Assembly: GCF_036898095.1 (NCBI RefSeq)
Contig: NC_090767.1
Coordinates: forward strand, 34,062,480-34,126,479
DNA: 64,000 nt
Direction of reading: 5' to 3'
Source: Palaemon carinicauda
Lineage: Eukaryota > Arthropoda > Malacostraca > Decapoda > Palaemonidae
The notes under the pieces were generated by a model. It was not told the origin of the DNA. It worked only from the letters and a program-made list of their open reading frames with translations, and did not search any database. A program made the translations under genes and the position numbers. Positions 1 through 11,490 of this stretch are shown here, piece by piece. Numbering within the stretch: the stretch's first letter is position 1; each line of letters begins with the position of its first letter.

Positions 1-1090
<1,090 letters not shown>

Positions 1091-1603
1091 TTAAAATGGG
1101 AGGCAGGATATGAAGAGGGATCCTTTTGTTGGAGTTCTCACTTTCAGTCTGCCAATCCCTTTATTTGGACTGATAACAGGGGACTGGGGTCGTCCCCTAA
1201 GCTCTCCTACAGGAGTCGGGAGGCTGGCAATCCCTTTATTTGGACTGATAACAGGGGACTGAGGTCGTCCCCTAAGCTCTCCTACAGGAGTCGGGAGGCT
1301 GGCAATTCCTTTATTTGGACTGATAACAGGGGACTGGGGTCGTCCCCTAAGCTCTCCTACAGGAGTCGGGAGGCTGGCAATCCCTTTATTTGGACTGATA
1401 ACAGGAGACTGGGGTCGTCCCCTAAGCTCTCCTAGAGGAGTCGGGAGGCTGGCAATCCCTTTATTTGGACTGATAACAAGGGACTGGGGTCGTCCCCTAA
1501 GCTCTCCTACCGGAGTCGGGAGGCTGGCATTTTCTAGAGAAGAAAGAGAACCAACCAGTTTAGTTCTATGAGGACTTCTTGCCCCCCAATAAGCAAATCT
1601 CAA
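1091..1603 (-). repeat. 75-bp minisatellite, five copies, open on minus strand
   Basis: Five head-to-tail copies of a 75-bp unit begin at 1151, 1226, 1301, 1376 and 1451 and end near 1525. The copies differ by only a few substitutions. Because 75 is a multiple of three, the minus strand stays open for 170 codons and reads as five 25-residue repeats containing the motif LPTPVGELRGRPQSP. Each unit contains the inverted pair GGGGAC/GTCCCC. No signal peptide or known domain is visible. It may be a low-complexity protein segment, but it is more likely a non-coding minisatellite whose unit length happens to preserve frame. Confidence 0.85.
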
Positions 1604-2681
1604 TTATTTTAAAAGGAAATGGGATTTATTAAGTGTAAGAACCAAATTAATAGTTTAAAATTGATTTGTAATTTTCTAGCCCTAAAAATCTGAGTCTTTA
1701 ACCATTAAAATTCCCACCTTTAACAATTTTGAAAAAACTCCCCAAATGCAGATCTGAGTTATCCTACTGATGTATACTCCTAGGACAAAGTCAGGGGCTG
1801 TAAACACAGTGTCAAGTGCTAAACAGTCTCACTAGCATTGTCATGAGTATTATCTAGAAATGACCCAAGGGAATAATTAGCACTTCAAAGAATACACTCG
1901 CCCCTAATTGTATGCCATGATCGGCAACCGGGTTAAAAGGATAATTGTTAAGGCATAGATTGAGGGGATGTATCGCTGGTTTTCATAGAATTTGATAATA
2001 CACAATGACACAAGTCCATACTGATTACGACTGAAGAGTATAGTGAAGATCTTTGCCTCAATCCCAACGACAGATCCAGGATGGCTAAAGACTTCTCAAA
2101 ATCCTTATTTGTCCTGACACACATTCAAATCCTTTTCCATTTAAACAGTAGTTCAGGTTCCTCTGAGCTACTCCTATTCAATAAGAGTCCGATTTGTATA
2201 ATTGGGAAAAGTGTAAATAACAAAATTTGTGAATTTAAATGGTCTTTCAGTTGGAACGGTTTTTGAAACATGGTGAGGTAGTTCTAACTACATGTAAGAC
2301 AGCTAGACACACTTGCTCTCTGTGTTCTAAAGCAGTACTGTGTAAGTACTGATATGCTGTGTCTCAAATTGTATCGTTTTTTATATTTTGTTTTCCTTTC
2401 TCTTCCTATAATTAATGAATAAGATTTGAAGACCTGCTTTTGTGTTTTGGTGATTCTTGATAAAGGATATAAAAAGTACAATGATATGTTATAGATGTTG
2501 AAAGAAGGAGCTAGAAATTTGTGAAAAGTCTTCTCTGAAAACCTGACATTATTCCCAATTTTCTTTTTGCCTTATTGATGCACAACTGTTCACAGTCTCC
2601 TTTCGATGTGTGTGGCTGCACGGTGACAAACGACTTGAACCTGATGAATTTGGTCTTTCATGGTAAAAGTTTTGTTCCACT
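1604..2681. other. AT-rich spacer, nothing recognised
   Basis: Both strands carry only short frames (for example 61 codons at 2081-2266 and 65 codons at 2284-2481) without a recognisable domain, repeat or RNA structure. Confidence 0.4.
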
Positions 2682-2789
2682 GTAGAAGTGTTTTAATGGT
2701 TTTAGTACCTTGTCTCGAGTATTCTTCTCCAGTCTGGTCGTCCGCTGCTGAATAGTGTTTTAATTAGTTGGACAAAAACTTGCAGTATA
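2682..2789 (+). pseudogene. Non-LTR RT relic, same family as 3994-5535
   Basis: About 108 bp align by eye to 5093-5200 of the long RT frame downstream. Both read through a segment equivalent to FNSFILPCFEYCSPVWSSAA, the conserved patch after the polymerase fingers and palm. The relic has small indels and no open frame. It is in the same orientation as the long copy 1.3 kb away, so it is either an older independent insertion or a rearranged fragment. Confidence 0.75.
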
Positions 2790-2929
2790 TCACATATACT
2801 CTATTATTACTAAGAGTAATATTTGCACTCACATTTATGTTTTCCAAATACAAACATAGCAAAATTTGACTTCATATCTGATACAACACTGCATAGCAGA
2901 ATCTGTTATAATTCTTCTTCATTAAATCT

Positions 2930-3190
2930 TATTTGTCCCACTGTATAGCAGGGTCGGGTGCTCTGGTCACCTTTCCCCATCTATTTATATTACTTGCATC
3001 TTCCTGTCTCCTCAGTCCCACCCATATCACTCCTCACCACATCCACCCATCTGGTCCTCACCATCATTGGTTTTTCTGCTCCCGTGATTGGTTCCACCTA
3101 CTCCACTCTTAGCACATGGCCATAGTATCTTGATGCCATTCTCTTGCCTAAAACCACTCCAGTTAATTATCTCGTTCTGCCATTCTTCTT
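2930..3190 (-). pseudogene. Non-LTR (RTE-like) RT C-terminal relic
   Basis: On the minus strand, short blocks read RYYGHVLRVE near 3110-3150, VRTRWVDVVRSDM near 3040-3080 and WGKVTRAPDP near 2945-2980. In that order these are the typical tail of RTE/Jockey-type reverse transcriptases (the GHVLR block, the RPRxRWxDxVRxD block, then a W-containing block). Frames change and stops intervene, so this is a decayed remnant. No catalytic palm remains. The clade call rests on recognition of the pattern, not a search. Confidence 0.6.
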
Positions 3191-3990
3191 CTTTCGCTTT
3201 CTGTGACCCTGGGCAATCAGATGATGGTTACTCAGACGAAGTTACACTCCTTTAAAAAGGACCCGTGTTTGTATAGTTAGGACAGATACAAAATACTTTT
3301 AAAAGGATACAAAAGACAGCATTTGATAAATAAAAATTTCTACTACATACGGGTTTCCAGGAATTAACACCCACCAAGTGCCTTAGTGTAAGCAGTCCCA
3401 CCTGAATGCTCTGCCACTTATATGCATTCCCTTGTTGGAATGGCAACTGAGCCTGCTACCACCAGTGCTTGTCCCTCTACTGAATATGAATCAGCCCCTT
3501 TCGTGTTTGCATAATTCTCAATTAGTGTTGTGTCAAGTATCGTACTTGGAGTATGACGATGGCTCATTAGTGAATTATGTATTTATTCCTCCCAATTATG
3601 AAGAAGAGTCTGCAGTTTTAGGAGTTAGACCTTTTGGGAGATATAACCTTATCCTAGTTTTCTGATGGTTTTTCCTTTGCCTCACAATATTTCTGTCACA
3701 AGTGCCTAAAATTCAGACAACTTGCTCATTCTCAACATAGAATGATTGTGGATATTGATTATAAATATCTATTACAGAGCGGGCATCAGCGGAGAGGGTA
3801 AAACCTTCTCTTCTTCTGCCATATCATTATGAGCAAGTGTCACACAAAAAGATATTATTTTTATGATGATTATAAATTTCCCTACCACTTACGTTATTAT
3901 ACATAAGAGGTTCTACGAGATCATAAAGACATAACGGGAATGATTAAGACGGCTAAGCTTATTCATTAACAGAAACATACCCAAGCAGTT
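3191..3990. other. Spacer with an unrecognised 77-codon frame
   Basis: A 77-codon plus frame at 3432-3665 contains an acidic patch (YLEYDDGSLVNYVF) but no family I recognise. The remainder is AT-rich. The sequence just before 3994 has a stop at 3967-3969 in the RT frame, so the retrotransposon frame downstream does not extend into this stretch. Confidence 0.35.
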
Positions 3991-5757
3991 TCAATGCCTG
4001 AGGCTAAACTAACTAGTTTAGCTTTTCGATCTCGTGAGATTAAAGCTCTGTTGATGGACCTTGATGCTTATGGAGGTGTAGACCCAAATGGTATTTTTCC
4101 TTTGTTTTTTATAAAGACAGCAGATTTCTTAGCTCCAAAGTTATCTGTTATTTTGCGCAAGTTAGCAAGAAGAGGAGCTTTTAGCACTAGTTGGAGAATT
4201 GGTAATGTTACTCCTCTATGTAAATGTGTTTGTGGTAGCTCAAGTCCCACTGATTACCGCCCAATTTCCATAACTCCCATATTATCTAAAGTTTTTGAAC
4301 GTCTTCTGGCAAAACGTCTTAATAGGTTTGCTGAATGTAATCATCTCTTCCCTAGTTTGCAATTGTGTTTTCGTAAAGGCCTTGGAGCATGTGATGCCCT
4401 TCTTACAATCTCCAATGCTGTACAGAAATCCCTTGATTGTGGTCGGGAAGTTCGTATGATTGGCCTTGATTTTAGTGCTGCCTTTGACCGTGTTAATCAT
4501 GAGGCCCTTCTTTTCAAACTGAAACAGTTGGGAGTGGGTGGGTCGTTTCTTAGCATTATTATTGATTTTTTAAGTAATAGATCTCAAAGAGTTGTTGTTG
4601 ATGGGCACCATAGTGATTATAGGAATGTGATATCCGGTGTTCCACAGGGTAGTGTTCTTGGCCCATTACTTTTCATACTATATACACATGACATGTGGTT
4701 TGGCCTAGAAAACAAGCTTGTTGCATATGCAGATGATGCTACTCTCTTTGCATCAATTCCATCCCCTGAATGTAGATCTAGGGTTGGTGAATCCCTTAAT
4801 AGAGATTTAGCTAGAATTAGTGCATGGTGCAAATTATGGGGTATGAAGTTGAATCCTAACAAAACTCAAAGTATGATTGTAAGTAGGTCAAGGACGGTGG
4901 TTCCTCAACATCCGGATCTCAGTATTGATAATGTTTCTTTAAATATGTATGACTCTTTCAAAATTTTAGGTGTGATTCTCGACAGTAAATTTACTTTTGA
5001 GAAACATATAAGGTCTGTGTCTTCTTCAATTTCACAAAAAATAGGCTTATTGAGAAAGTCTTTCAAGATTTTCGGTGATCAATCTATTCTGAAGAAGTGT
5101 TTTAATTCTTTCATTCTACCTTGTTTTGAGTATTGTTCTCCTGTCTGGTCTTCAGCTGCTGATTCTCATCTTAATTTGTTGGACAGAAACTTACGGTCTA
5201 TTAAATTTCTTATTCCTGATCTAGATATTAATCTCTGGCACCGTCGTTCAATTAGTTCATTATGTATGTTGCATAAGATTTTTCACAACTCTGACCATCC
5301 TTTACATTCAGATCTCCCTGGACAATTCTATCCTGTTCGTAATACTAGGCAGGCAGTTAATTCTAATAGCCAGGCCTTCTCCATCACGAGGCTCAATACT
5401 ACGCAGTACTCTAGAAGTTTTATTCCAGCTGTGACCAAGTTGTGGAATGATCTTCCTAATCGGGTGGTTGAATCAGTAGAACTTCAAAAGTTCAAAGTTG
5501 GAGCAAATGCTTTTTTGTTGACCAGGCGGACATAGTCTTTTTATAGTTTATTTATGACATATTTGTTTTTGATGTTGTTGATAGTTTATTATATGACATG
5601 TCTGTTTAGACGTTGTTTCTTATTTTAGAATGATTTATTGTTAATTTGTTCTCTTCATTTATTTATTTCCTTATTTCCTTTCCTCACTGGGCTATTTTTC
5701 CCTGTTGGAGCCCCTGGGCTTGTAGCATCTTGCTTTTCCAACTAGGGTTGTAGCTTG

Positions 5758-5788
<31 letters not shown>

Positions 5789-5789
5789 C
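3968..5789 (+). mobile_element. 5'-truncated non-LTR retrotransposon with (TAA)n tail
   Basis: The copy comprises the RT open frame (3994-5535), a 220-bp T-rich 3' untranslated region and a terminal (TAA)n run at 5761-5789. A microsatellite tail is a usual 3' end for CR1/Jockey-superfamily elements. No endonuclease or ORF1 is present upstream, so the copy is 5'-truncated, as expected from target-primed reverse transcription. The end with CTTGCTTTTCCAACTAGGG before the TAA run is a good probe for other copies; a weakly similar CTTCCTGCTTTTCCAA plus (AAT)n occurs near 17685-17735. Confidence 0.85.
3994..5535 (+). CDS. Non-LTR retrotransposon reverse transcriptase (513 aa, N-truncated)
   Basis: This is a reverse transcriptase that would copy the element RNA at a nicked chromosomal target. 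Visible blocks in order are DYRPIS (about residue 88), LDFSAAFDRVNHEALL with the first catalytic Asp (about 160), GVPQGSVLGPLLF (about 214), the catalytic YADD at 4726-4737 (about 245), then LGVILD and the thumb with EYCSPVWSSAADSHL. The C-terminus (SRSFIPAVTKLWNDLP) is typical of CR1/Jockey-type proteins. Full-length family proteins also carry an N-terminal endonuclease, absent here. The first ATG (3994) lies inside the ancestral protein, after a stop at 3967. The frame is uninterrupted with all catalytic residues, so this copy is relatively young. Confidence is high for RT, moderate for clade. Confidence 0.93.
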   Translation: MPEAKLTSLAFRSREIKALLMDLDAYGGVDPNGIFPLFFIKTADFLAPKLSVILRKLARRGAFSTSWRIGNVTPLCKCVCGSSSPTDYRPISITPILSKVFERLLAKRLNRFAECNHLFPSLQLCFRKGLGACDALLTISNAVQKSLDCGREVRMIGLDFSAAFDRVNHEALLFKLKQLGVGGSFLSIIIDFLSNRSQRVVVDGHHSDYRNVISGVPQGSVLGPLLFILYTHDMWFGLENKLVAYADDATLFASIPSPECRSRVGESLNRDLARISAWCKLWGMKLNPNKTQSMIVSRSRTVVPQHPDLSIDNVSLNMYDSFKILGVILDSKFTFEKHIRSVSSSISQKIGLLRKSFKIFGDQSILKKCFNSFILPCFEYCSPVWSSAADSHLNLLDRNLRSIKFLIPDLDINLWHRRSISSLCMLHKIFHNSDHPLHSDLPGQFYPVRNTRQAVNSNSQAFSITRLNTTQYSRSFIPAVTKLWNDLPNRVVESVELQKFKVGANAFLLTRRT

Positions 5790-6289
5790 ACATGCATCTC
5801 AAGGCCTTTCATCTCTGAGATTGACAGAGGACTCTCGGGAGTCCTCGGTTCTGCCAGAGTCCTCTGAAGCGTCAAGTATTGCTCATATCGAAGTCACAGC
5901 CCCAATTCTTCATTTGTTAACATGATATGATAACAAAAAAATATTTCAGAGGAAGAAATTTTAAAACAATCATAATATTTGGACAAAAAGCTCCAACCAA
6001 TCAGCTATTAGGTAACCTTTCCAAGATAAACTGGTACCCCTGCGAATCAATGCAAATGCGCAGCGTTAAAAAACAAGGTTGGTAAAATTATAGTCATAGA
6101 CGGAACAACATTTTGCACAGAAAGCATAGTATTTCCTTAAGTAAATAATGTGCTTTCACTGTATTTGACCTTCATATCAACAGCATTAGAAGACCGCATG
6201 AAAGTCATAGTAGTTAGACTGACTCACTGACTGGACTTGACTGTTTCAACTTTGCAGCTCAAAGCTGCTCTTTTGCCTCACAATTTCCT
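5790..6289. other. Spacer, nothing recognised
   Basis: No frame of note and no recognised repeat. The right part leads directly into the 3' side of the minus-strand SINE. Confidence 0.35.
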
Positions 6290-6600
6290 TCAAGGTTTTA
6301 AGGTTTTTCATGAATTGCAGAAGCAAGAGACAGTAACAATGCCAAGGCAAAAAGGGCAATGCCCTTGAGACTGGTCTTTTATACATGGATCCCCTCTCCA
6401 CACAAAGTAGGATGAGGGAGGGCTAGGCATTGGCTGCTGATGACTTAAAAGGTAGACCTCTAGGCTCCCCCTAATATCTCCCTCTTTAGTTCACATCGAT
6501 GGTCAGGTTGCAAACACTACAAGATATACAGAGCTTGAACGGGACTCGAACTAAAGTCACAGATCACCTTGCCAAGTGTCCAGTGCTTCAAGAACAATAT
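6290..6600 (-). mobile_element. tRNA-derived SINE-like repeat
   Basis: Read on the minus strand, the element begins near 6600 with a degenerate A-box-like TGGCAAGGTGATCTG (6560-6574) and a clear B-box GTTCGAGTCCC (6541-6551), the internal RNA polymerase III promoter of tRNA-derived SINEs. A non-tRNA body of about 230 bp follows, with blocks GTCATCAGCAGCCAATGCC and GTGTGGAGAGGGGATCC. I recall a common penaeid shrimp repeat with very similar body blocks, which supports a decapod source. No protein is encoded, so mobilisation would depend on a LINE partner. Confidence 0.65.
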
Positions 6601-7228
6601 TTTTAGGCCTAAATTCATATCATGAAATTTTGAAAGATTTTCAGCAAAACGTTTATATGCACATTGTTTACTTACCTTACATTTGGAAGCCAGATTACCT
6701 ACAACACGAGAATGGTTACAGATTGTTTCAAGTTCTTTGATCTAGTATGTTTATGTCTACTGTAGGTTCTAGAGCTACACGACGAGCCCCCACTAGACAT
6801 CCTTAGAAAGACTGAAGAAAGTATTAAGACTTTCAAGAGGAAACTAAGAAAGACTTTCTTGCAAGTGCCACAATAATGTGGATTTGGCAACTAATGTGGA
6901 ATATGTTGTTAAATACTCTCAGTACCTAAGACTTTATATAAAATTGAGTCATTATACAGAAATATTTTAGTTATGGATAATGATTGTGGTATCACTATGG
7001 AGGAGCTGAGCTCTTATCAGCTAAGACTAATTCCCATCTCTTAGGGCACTACTGACCAATGTACGTCTCCGTAAATGCAAACTAGTGAAATAGAGAGTGA
7101 TTACTACGATTTTCTAAGAAGAAAGAGCCTGTGTTTGTCAAAATCCTATTATATATAAAAACCATTAGGAAGTTAGAACTCTACATGATTCATTGCCGTT
7201 TTGTCTAATTTGATATATCCGTATCATT
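6601..7228. other. AT-rich spacer, nothing recognised
   Basis: Only short frames (for example 63 codons on the minus strand at 6699-6890) without a recognisable domain. Confidence 0.35.
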
Positions 7229-7490
7229 GCAATTATATCTCAAAAAGGGACCTTACCAGAGTAGGATACGGCAATAGGCTTTTTTTACTAAATAAACCTA
7301 CCCGTTGATAATTGTAATTATCGCTCAAAGTAGGACCTTACCAGAGTAGGGTACAACAATAGGCTGTTTTTACTAAATTACCTTACCTGGTGATAATAGC
7401 AATTATCGCTCAAAGTAGGACCGTACCAGTGTAGGGTGCGGCAATAGGCGGTTTTGTCTAAATTAACCTACCCGTATAATTACAATTAAT
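7229..7490. repeat. 85-bp tandem repeat, three copies
   Basis: Three direct copies of an 85-bp unit are aligned at 7251, 7336 and 7421 by the core ACCTTACCAGAGTAGG, followed in each by GGCAATAGGC or a close variant and an AT-rich half. Divergence between copies is modest. No long frame crosses the array. The rapid decay on either side suggests a small local tandem duplication rather than a dispersed satellite. Confidence 0.85.
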
Positions 7491-8239
7491 AACCCCAGTG
7501 AGATTTTACCAGTGATGTCCACAAGATATATTACTGAAAATTAGATTTCCCAGCTGTGTAAGGTATCGGTTATGGGGATTATAAGAGTAGATATATTGAT
7601 TATCTTATACAGCACATTCAGATTCTCATTTTTCACTTGTCCTATCTCAATCCTTAACAATCTTATTTCTCTGTTCATTTCACATAGTGAATTGATATCA
7701 TGTAAAGGAAACGTATCCATTAGATCTAACTTTTAAAATAGAATACTTCATACATTTTAAAGGTCATACTTTATTAAATTTTAAAAATACTAATCACCTT
7801 CATGAGGATGCAACAAAATGTAGATTTATTTACAAGTGATAAAATCATTTGTTCAAATTAATTTATTTATGAAAATAACCCTTTCCTATAACAAAATATG
7901 AATACAGTTATCCAGCCAAAACTCTATAATTCATTTCCGTCGATGAAGCTCTTTTGAGAGTTGATAATATACAAACGTGTGTTAAGCGTAAAGTATTGCA
8001 AAATCAAGTCTGGTTACATTGGAGGTGAGGAACTCTATTGGGGTTTTGAGCAAAGGATAGGATTAATCGGAAGACAGAAGGCACACAATCAATCACAAAG
8101 TAGAACACTTTTTTTCAAGGTAAGAGGGCACCCTAATGAGTGAGCATTAATGTGACTTGGTTAAAAATCTGAGTTTAGGTGAATGACTGTGGGAGTGAGG
8201 TTTTCCAGGAACAAGGTTTCTGTTTGCTAGGAAAGGTAA
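7491..8239. other. AT-rich spacer, nothing recognised
   Basis: A 60-codon plus frame at 7961-8143 matches no family I know. No RNA structure or repeat is evident. Confidence 0.35.
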
Positions 8240-8950
8240 AGGATGGAATGGGAGGGAGGAGAAGGGTTTTGGGAAGTTGGGTGGACTAGAAGAGTGAGGA
8301 TGGAAGGATCAGGAGCAGTAGAGGGTTGGCAGCAAAGTATGGTCGTGGCTGCTTGGACATTGGGGTGGTCTTCTTCTCCGACATCCTCTTTGAACGCTCT
8401 GGACACCTCCTGTTCCAGTTATGAATGGGGAGGGAGCAGTTGGGACATTTTGGAATAGTTTCCTCCCCTTCCTTATGTGCATTAATAAGCACATTAGCTA
8501 TATGCCTTTGGATGCAAGGGCCACAAAGGGTAGGTCTCATTCAGTGGGCTTTGTGGTGCTCATAGCATTAGCAGTTGATGCAACGAAGTGACTCAGGAAG
8601 GTAGTCCTGAATAGAGAAGATTCCCCATATGCCGAGGTCCAGAGTAAATAGAATTGGGATAGTGAAGGAAACTATCACTTTCTTGATTTGCACTGCAAGC
8701 CGGGACTTACAGTGCCTTTCCTTGGCAATGTTGTTGTGATTGATGAGAAAACTAGTGGCCTGGTGACCAGGTAGCCACACACTACTAATATCCTAGTCTT
8801 CTTGGCAGGGTCAAGGAGCGTCAGGAGGGAGAGGTCCATCAGAAAAGTGCTGGTGCTAGCTTCATCCTTGGGGGTGATCATAAGGTAACCCTTGAGGTTA
8901 GGTTATGCTGTAACCTAAACGTCAGATTTTGAGGCTACAAGATCAGGGCC
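8240..8950 (-). pseudogene. Non-LTR retrotransposon ORF1 (gag-like) relic
   Basis: ORF1 proteins of I-clade-like elements bind element RNA. On the minus strand, blocks in two frames give ITPKDEASTSTFLMDL (near 8870), AVQIKKVIVSFTIP, LPESLRCINC (near 8570), then PTLCGPCIQRHIANV, INAHKEGEETIPKCPNCS and WNRRCPERSK. The Cys-rich end is a run of zinc knuckles, and the order resembles the ORF1 fragment at 23732-24980: compare ITPEDHDRPIS with ITPKDEAS, and CINAHKNG with LINAHKEG. Frameshifts and stops break the frame at least twice. No RT follows on the same strand. Confidence 0.7.
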
Positions 8951-9244
8951 CCTCCCCAGAGGATTGGATCTAGAACCTGGGAGACTATTTTGAGCTGGAG
9001 GTTATGACAGAAGCTTCATTAGGAGTTTTATGAGGAAATTATACTGCCTTTTTTAATGCGGCAGGCTTCCACTCAATCAGAGGTAACTTTTTAGCTCAGC
9101 AAAGTTTTCTAGTAACTGATATGTTGCCAGTAATTTGTGTAAATATTATCATTGTTCTCAAATATCTACCAAGTACAGTACTGAGAATCAAAACTTATTT
9201 ACTGACCTAAATTTCTCCCTTATGTATAGATTTCTCAATAAATA

Positions 9245-9660
9245 ATGGTAAGCCGCCTTAACAAATAAAGATGCAAGACTGAGGCCGAGTGATGGCCAGG
9301 GTTTCCATTTCTAATGTTGAATACATGATATACAAACTTCCAAAACACGCCAGAAAAGTTTTAAATAATTTTTGGAGATATAACAATGATAAAACTGAAA
9401 TTGATTCAAAAAGACATGTTGGGAAGAAAGACTCTGAAAGGCAGCCAGTTTATCATATATGCTATCAGCCGGAAAAACACTATATTTCGTGCTAATATAA
9501 AATAGCAAAACCATGCCAGATAGTAAAAACGTTATAAATTCTCTGAAATATGCCATAGCTAATGGGAAAAGCACTGAAATGGCAACTCTGGTGATGAGTT
9601 GGAGTGAGATGTGATGTTGTGCTGCGTGGAGGGGGAAATGGCGGAAAGCAAGCCAAGTGC
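9245..9660. repeat. Dispersed repeat family A, copy 1
   Basis: About 400 bp align by eye, in the same orientation, to 21990-22350. Anchor blocks are TTTTTGGAGATATAACAATG (9369 on), GAAAGACTCTGAAAGGCAGC and GGCAACTCTGGTGATGAGTT. The family has no clear coding frame; a 68-codon frame here (9289-9495) is not conserved in the second copy. No terminal repeats or target duplication were found. Confidence 0.75.
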
Positions 9661-9715
9661 AAGGGAGTGCAATCAAGCGAATTCGCAGATACATTTGCTT
9701 GAATGGCATAACCTT

Positions 9716-10113
9716 TGAAAAGTATCTAGTTACGTTTTGTATTTATTATCATGGTTTTGTAAATCAAATAGATTATTACTTCGGTCATGTGTGTTATATT
9801 AATGATAATGCACAAGAAAGCCAGGAATCTATATAGCTTTATTACTGAACTTGTTAAATATGTTTCCTTGAATTATAATTGAAAGGAAACCATCACTTTC
9901 CAATATTCATAATTTAGGGGTTTTTTTTAGGAAAAAGAGCTGGTGTCTCAAAAAGATCTATTCTCATGTTGATGATAAAAATAATAGCAATAAGAAAATG
10001 TTTATGTATTTTATAAAACTCATATAATTTGAAAATTGGTGACAGAGATTTGAGGTTTGTTAAAAATTCACCAGTCAACGGTAACTAGTTCTTCCCACAC
10101 CCCATACATAGGA
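9716..10113. other. AT-rich spacer
   Basis: No gene or repeat recognised before the 66-bp hairpin sequence that opens the next retrotransposon region. Confidence 0.35.
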
Positions 10114-10179
10114 CTACGGGCCAACCAAGGGAAAGGCCCGTGCCAACAACAAGTGTTGGCTTTAATACCCCAACAACAA
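10114..10179 (+). repeat. 66-bp double-hairpin sequence, upstream copy
   Basis: Identical base for base to 12908-12973. It contains two successive hairpins: ACGGGCC pairing with GGCCCGT, and GCCAACA pairing with TGTTGGC around a 5-base loop, then ends AATACCCCAACAACAA. Paired stems plus a CAA tail look like a 3' recognition structure for the element RT. Confidence 0.9.
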
Positions 10180-10180
10180 A

Positions 10181-11490
10181 CATACACAGTTGAGGAGCTA
10201 AGAGCAGTACAAAAGACAGGGAAAGACACTGCACCAGGAGCTGACAAAATCACCTACACAATGATCAAACACATGGGTCCAGCAGGAGAAACTGCGTTCC
10301 TAAGATTACTAAACAAAACACACCTAGAGCACACAAGGCCTCAAACCTGGAGACAACAAGATACACAGCCAATCCCCAAGCCAAAAGATCCAAAAAATCC
10401 TAGGTCAATAGCCTTGGCATCCTGTATAGAAAAAACAGGAGAAAAAATGGTCTGAAACAGGTTAAAATACAAAATTGGCCCCTTAAACAAGCAGCTATAT
10501 GCATATCAGGAGGGAATTGGTACCTCTGAATGCATCACAGATGTATTAAGCTGCATAAATCAAAACAAGGCAACAATAGTCTTCATAGACTTTGAAAAAG
10601 CCTTCGAGCTTGCAAGCCCAGTTGCAGTGCTGCAATCAGTAGCTAAAAAAGGAGTCAAAGGACACCTACTAGCATGGACTAAAAACTACATGCTAGGAAA
10701 GCAAGCCAGAGTCAAATTTCAAGGAGTGATATCCACATATCATGAATTGGAAAATGGTACGCCACAAGGAGGAATTCTAAGCCCCCTCCTTTTCAACATC
10801 CTCATGGAAAATATAGCCTCACTTCAGCTACCAGAAGGAGTAAATATATTTATCTATGCAGATGATGTATGTGTAATAGCTCGAGGACCAGTCAGGACAA
10901 TAAAAATGCAAAGAGCACTCAATTCCATCAGCCACAAATCCAATGAGCTTGGACTTAAAATCAACATTGCCAAAACAAAAGCAATGACAATCAAAGCCCC
11001 AAACCCCGTACAACCACTCACAATAGGAATGGAACCCCTAGAATGGGTGGACAGATACACATACCTCGGGGTAATAATAGACAAACAGCTCACTTTAAAG
11101 CAAGAGATAAAATAACTCAAGGAAAGAACAAATGCCAGAAATACAGCTATGAGATATATGTGCAGGCTCAATGATGGAGCTAATGAACACGTCTAAAAGA
11201 AATATTATCTAGCCTGTTCCAGATCATTAGTAGACTACGCCGCCCCAACACTCCTGGGACTAACAGATCTACAAAAAAGCACAATTGAAGTGATTCAAAA
11301 CAATGCCATGAGGCTCATGTTGGGAGCCCCAATGTGGACAAGACTGTGCAACCTAAGGTTGGAAACCGGACTACCAACCCTTGAAGACAGAATTGCACTA
11401 AGAAATGCAAGCATAGTTGCAAAGATGTTCCTGTCAGACAGACTCAATCACCAAAAGAAGAGTAAGAGAGGAACTATCCAAACATCCTGA
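10181..11490 (+). pseudogene. Non-LTR reverse transcriptase, interrupted
   Basis: One frame carries the RT: GKDTAPGADKITYTMIKHM (near 10214), PIPKPKDPKNPRSIAL, then VFIDFEKAF with the first catalytic Asp (near 10580), GTPQGGILSPLLFNI (near 10758) and the catalytic YADD at 10855-10866, followed by LGLKINIAKTKAM and YTYLGVIID. The frame is broken by a TGA at 10453, a TAA at 11113 and a further stop near 11194, and shifts near 11455 into the RNase H frame. The catalytic residues persist, so decay is by stops rather than loss of the active site. The product would copy element RNA; this copy cannot do so. Confidence 0.88.

Noticed and set aside
1151..1525. CRISPR-like array
   Set aside because: Units are contiguous 75-bp copies without unique spacers, in a eukaryotic context.
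6525..6600. Functional tRNA gene
   Set aside because: A- and B-box similarity exists, but the cloverleaf arms do not pair and a SINE body follows.
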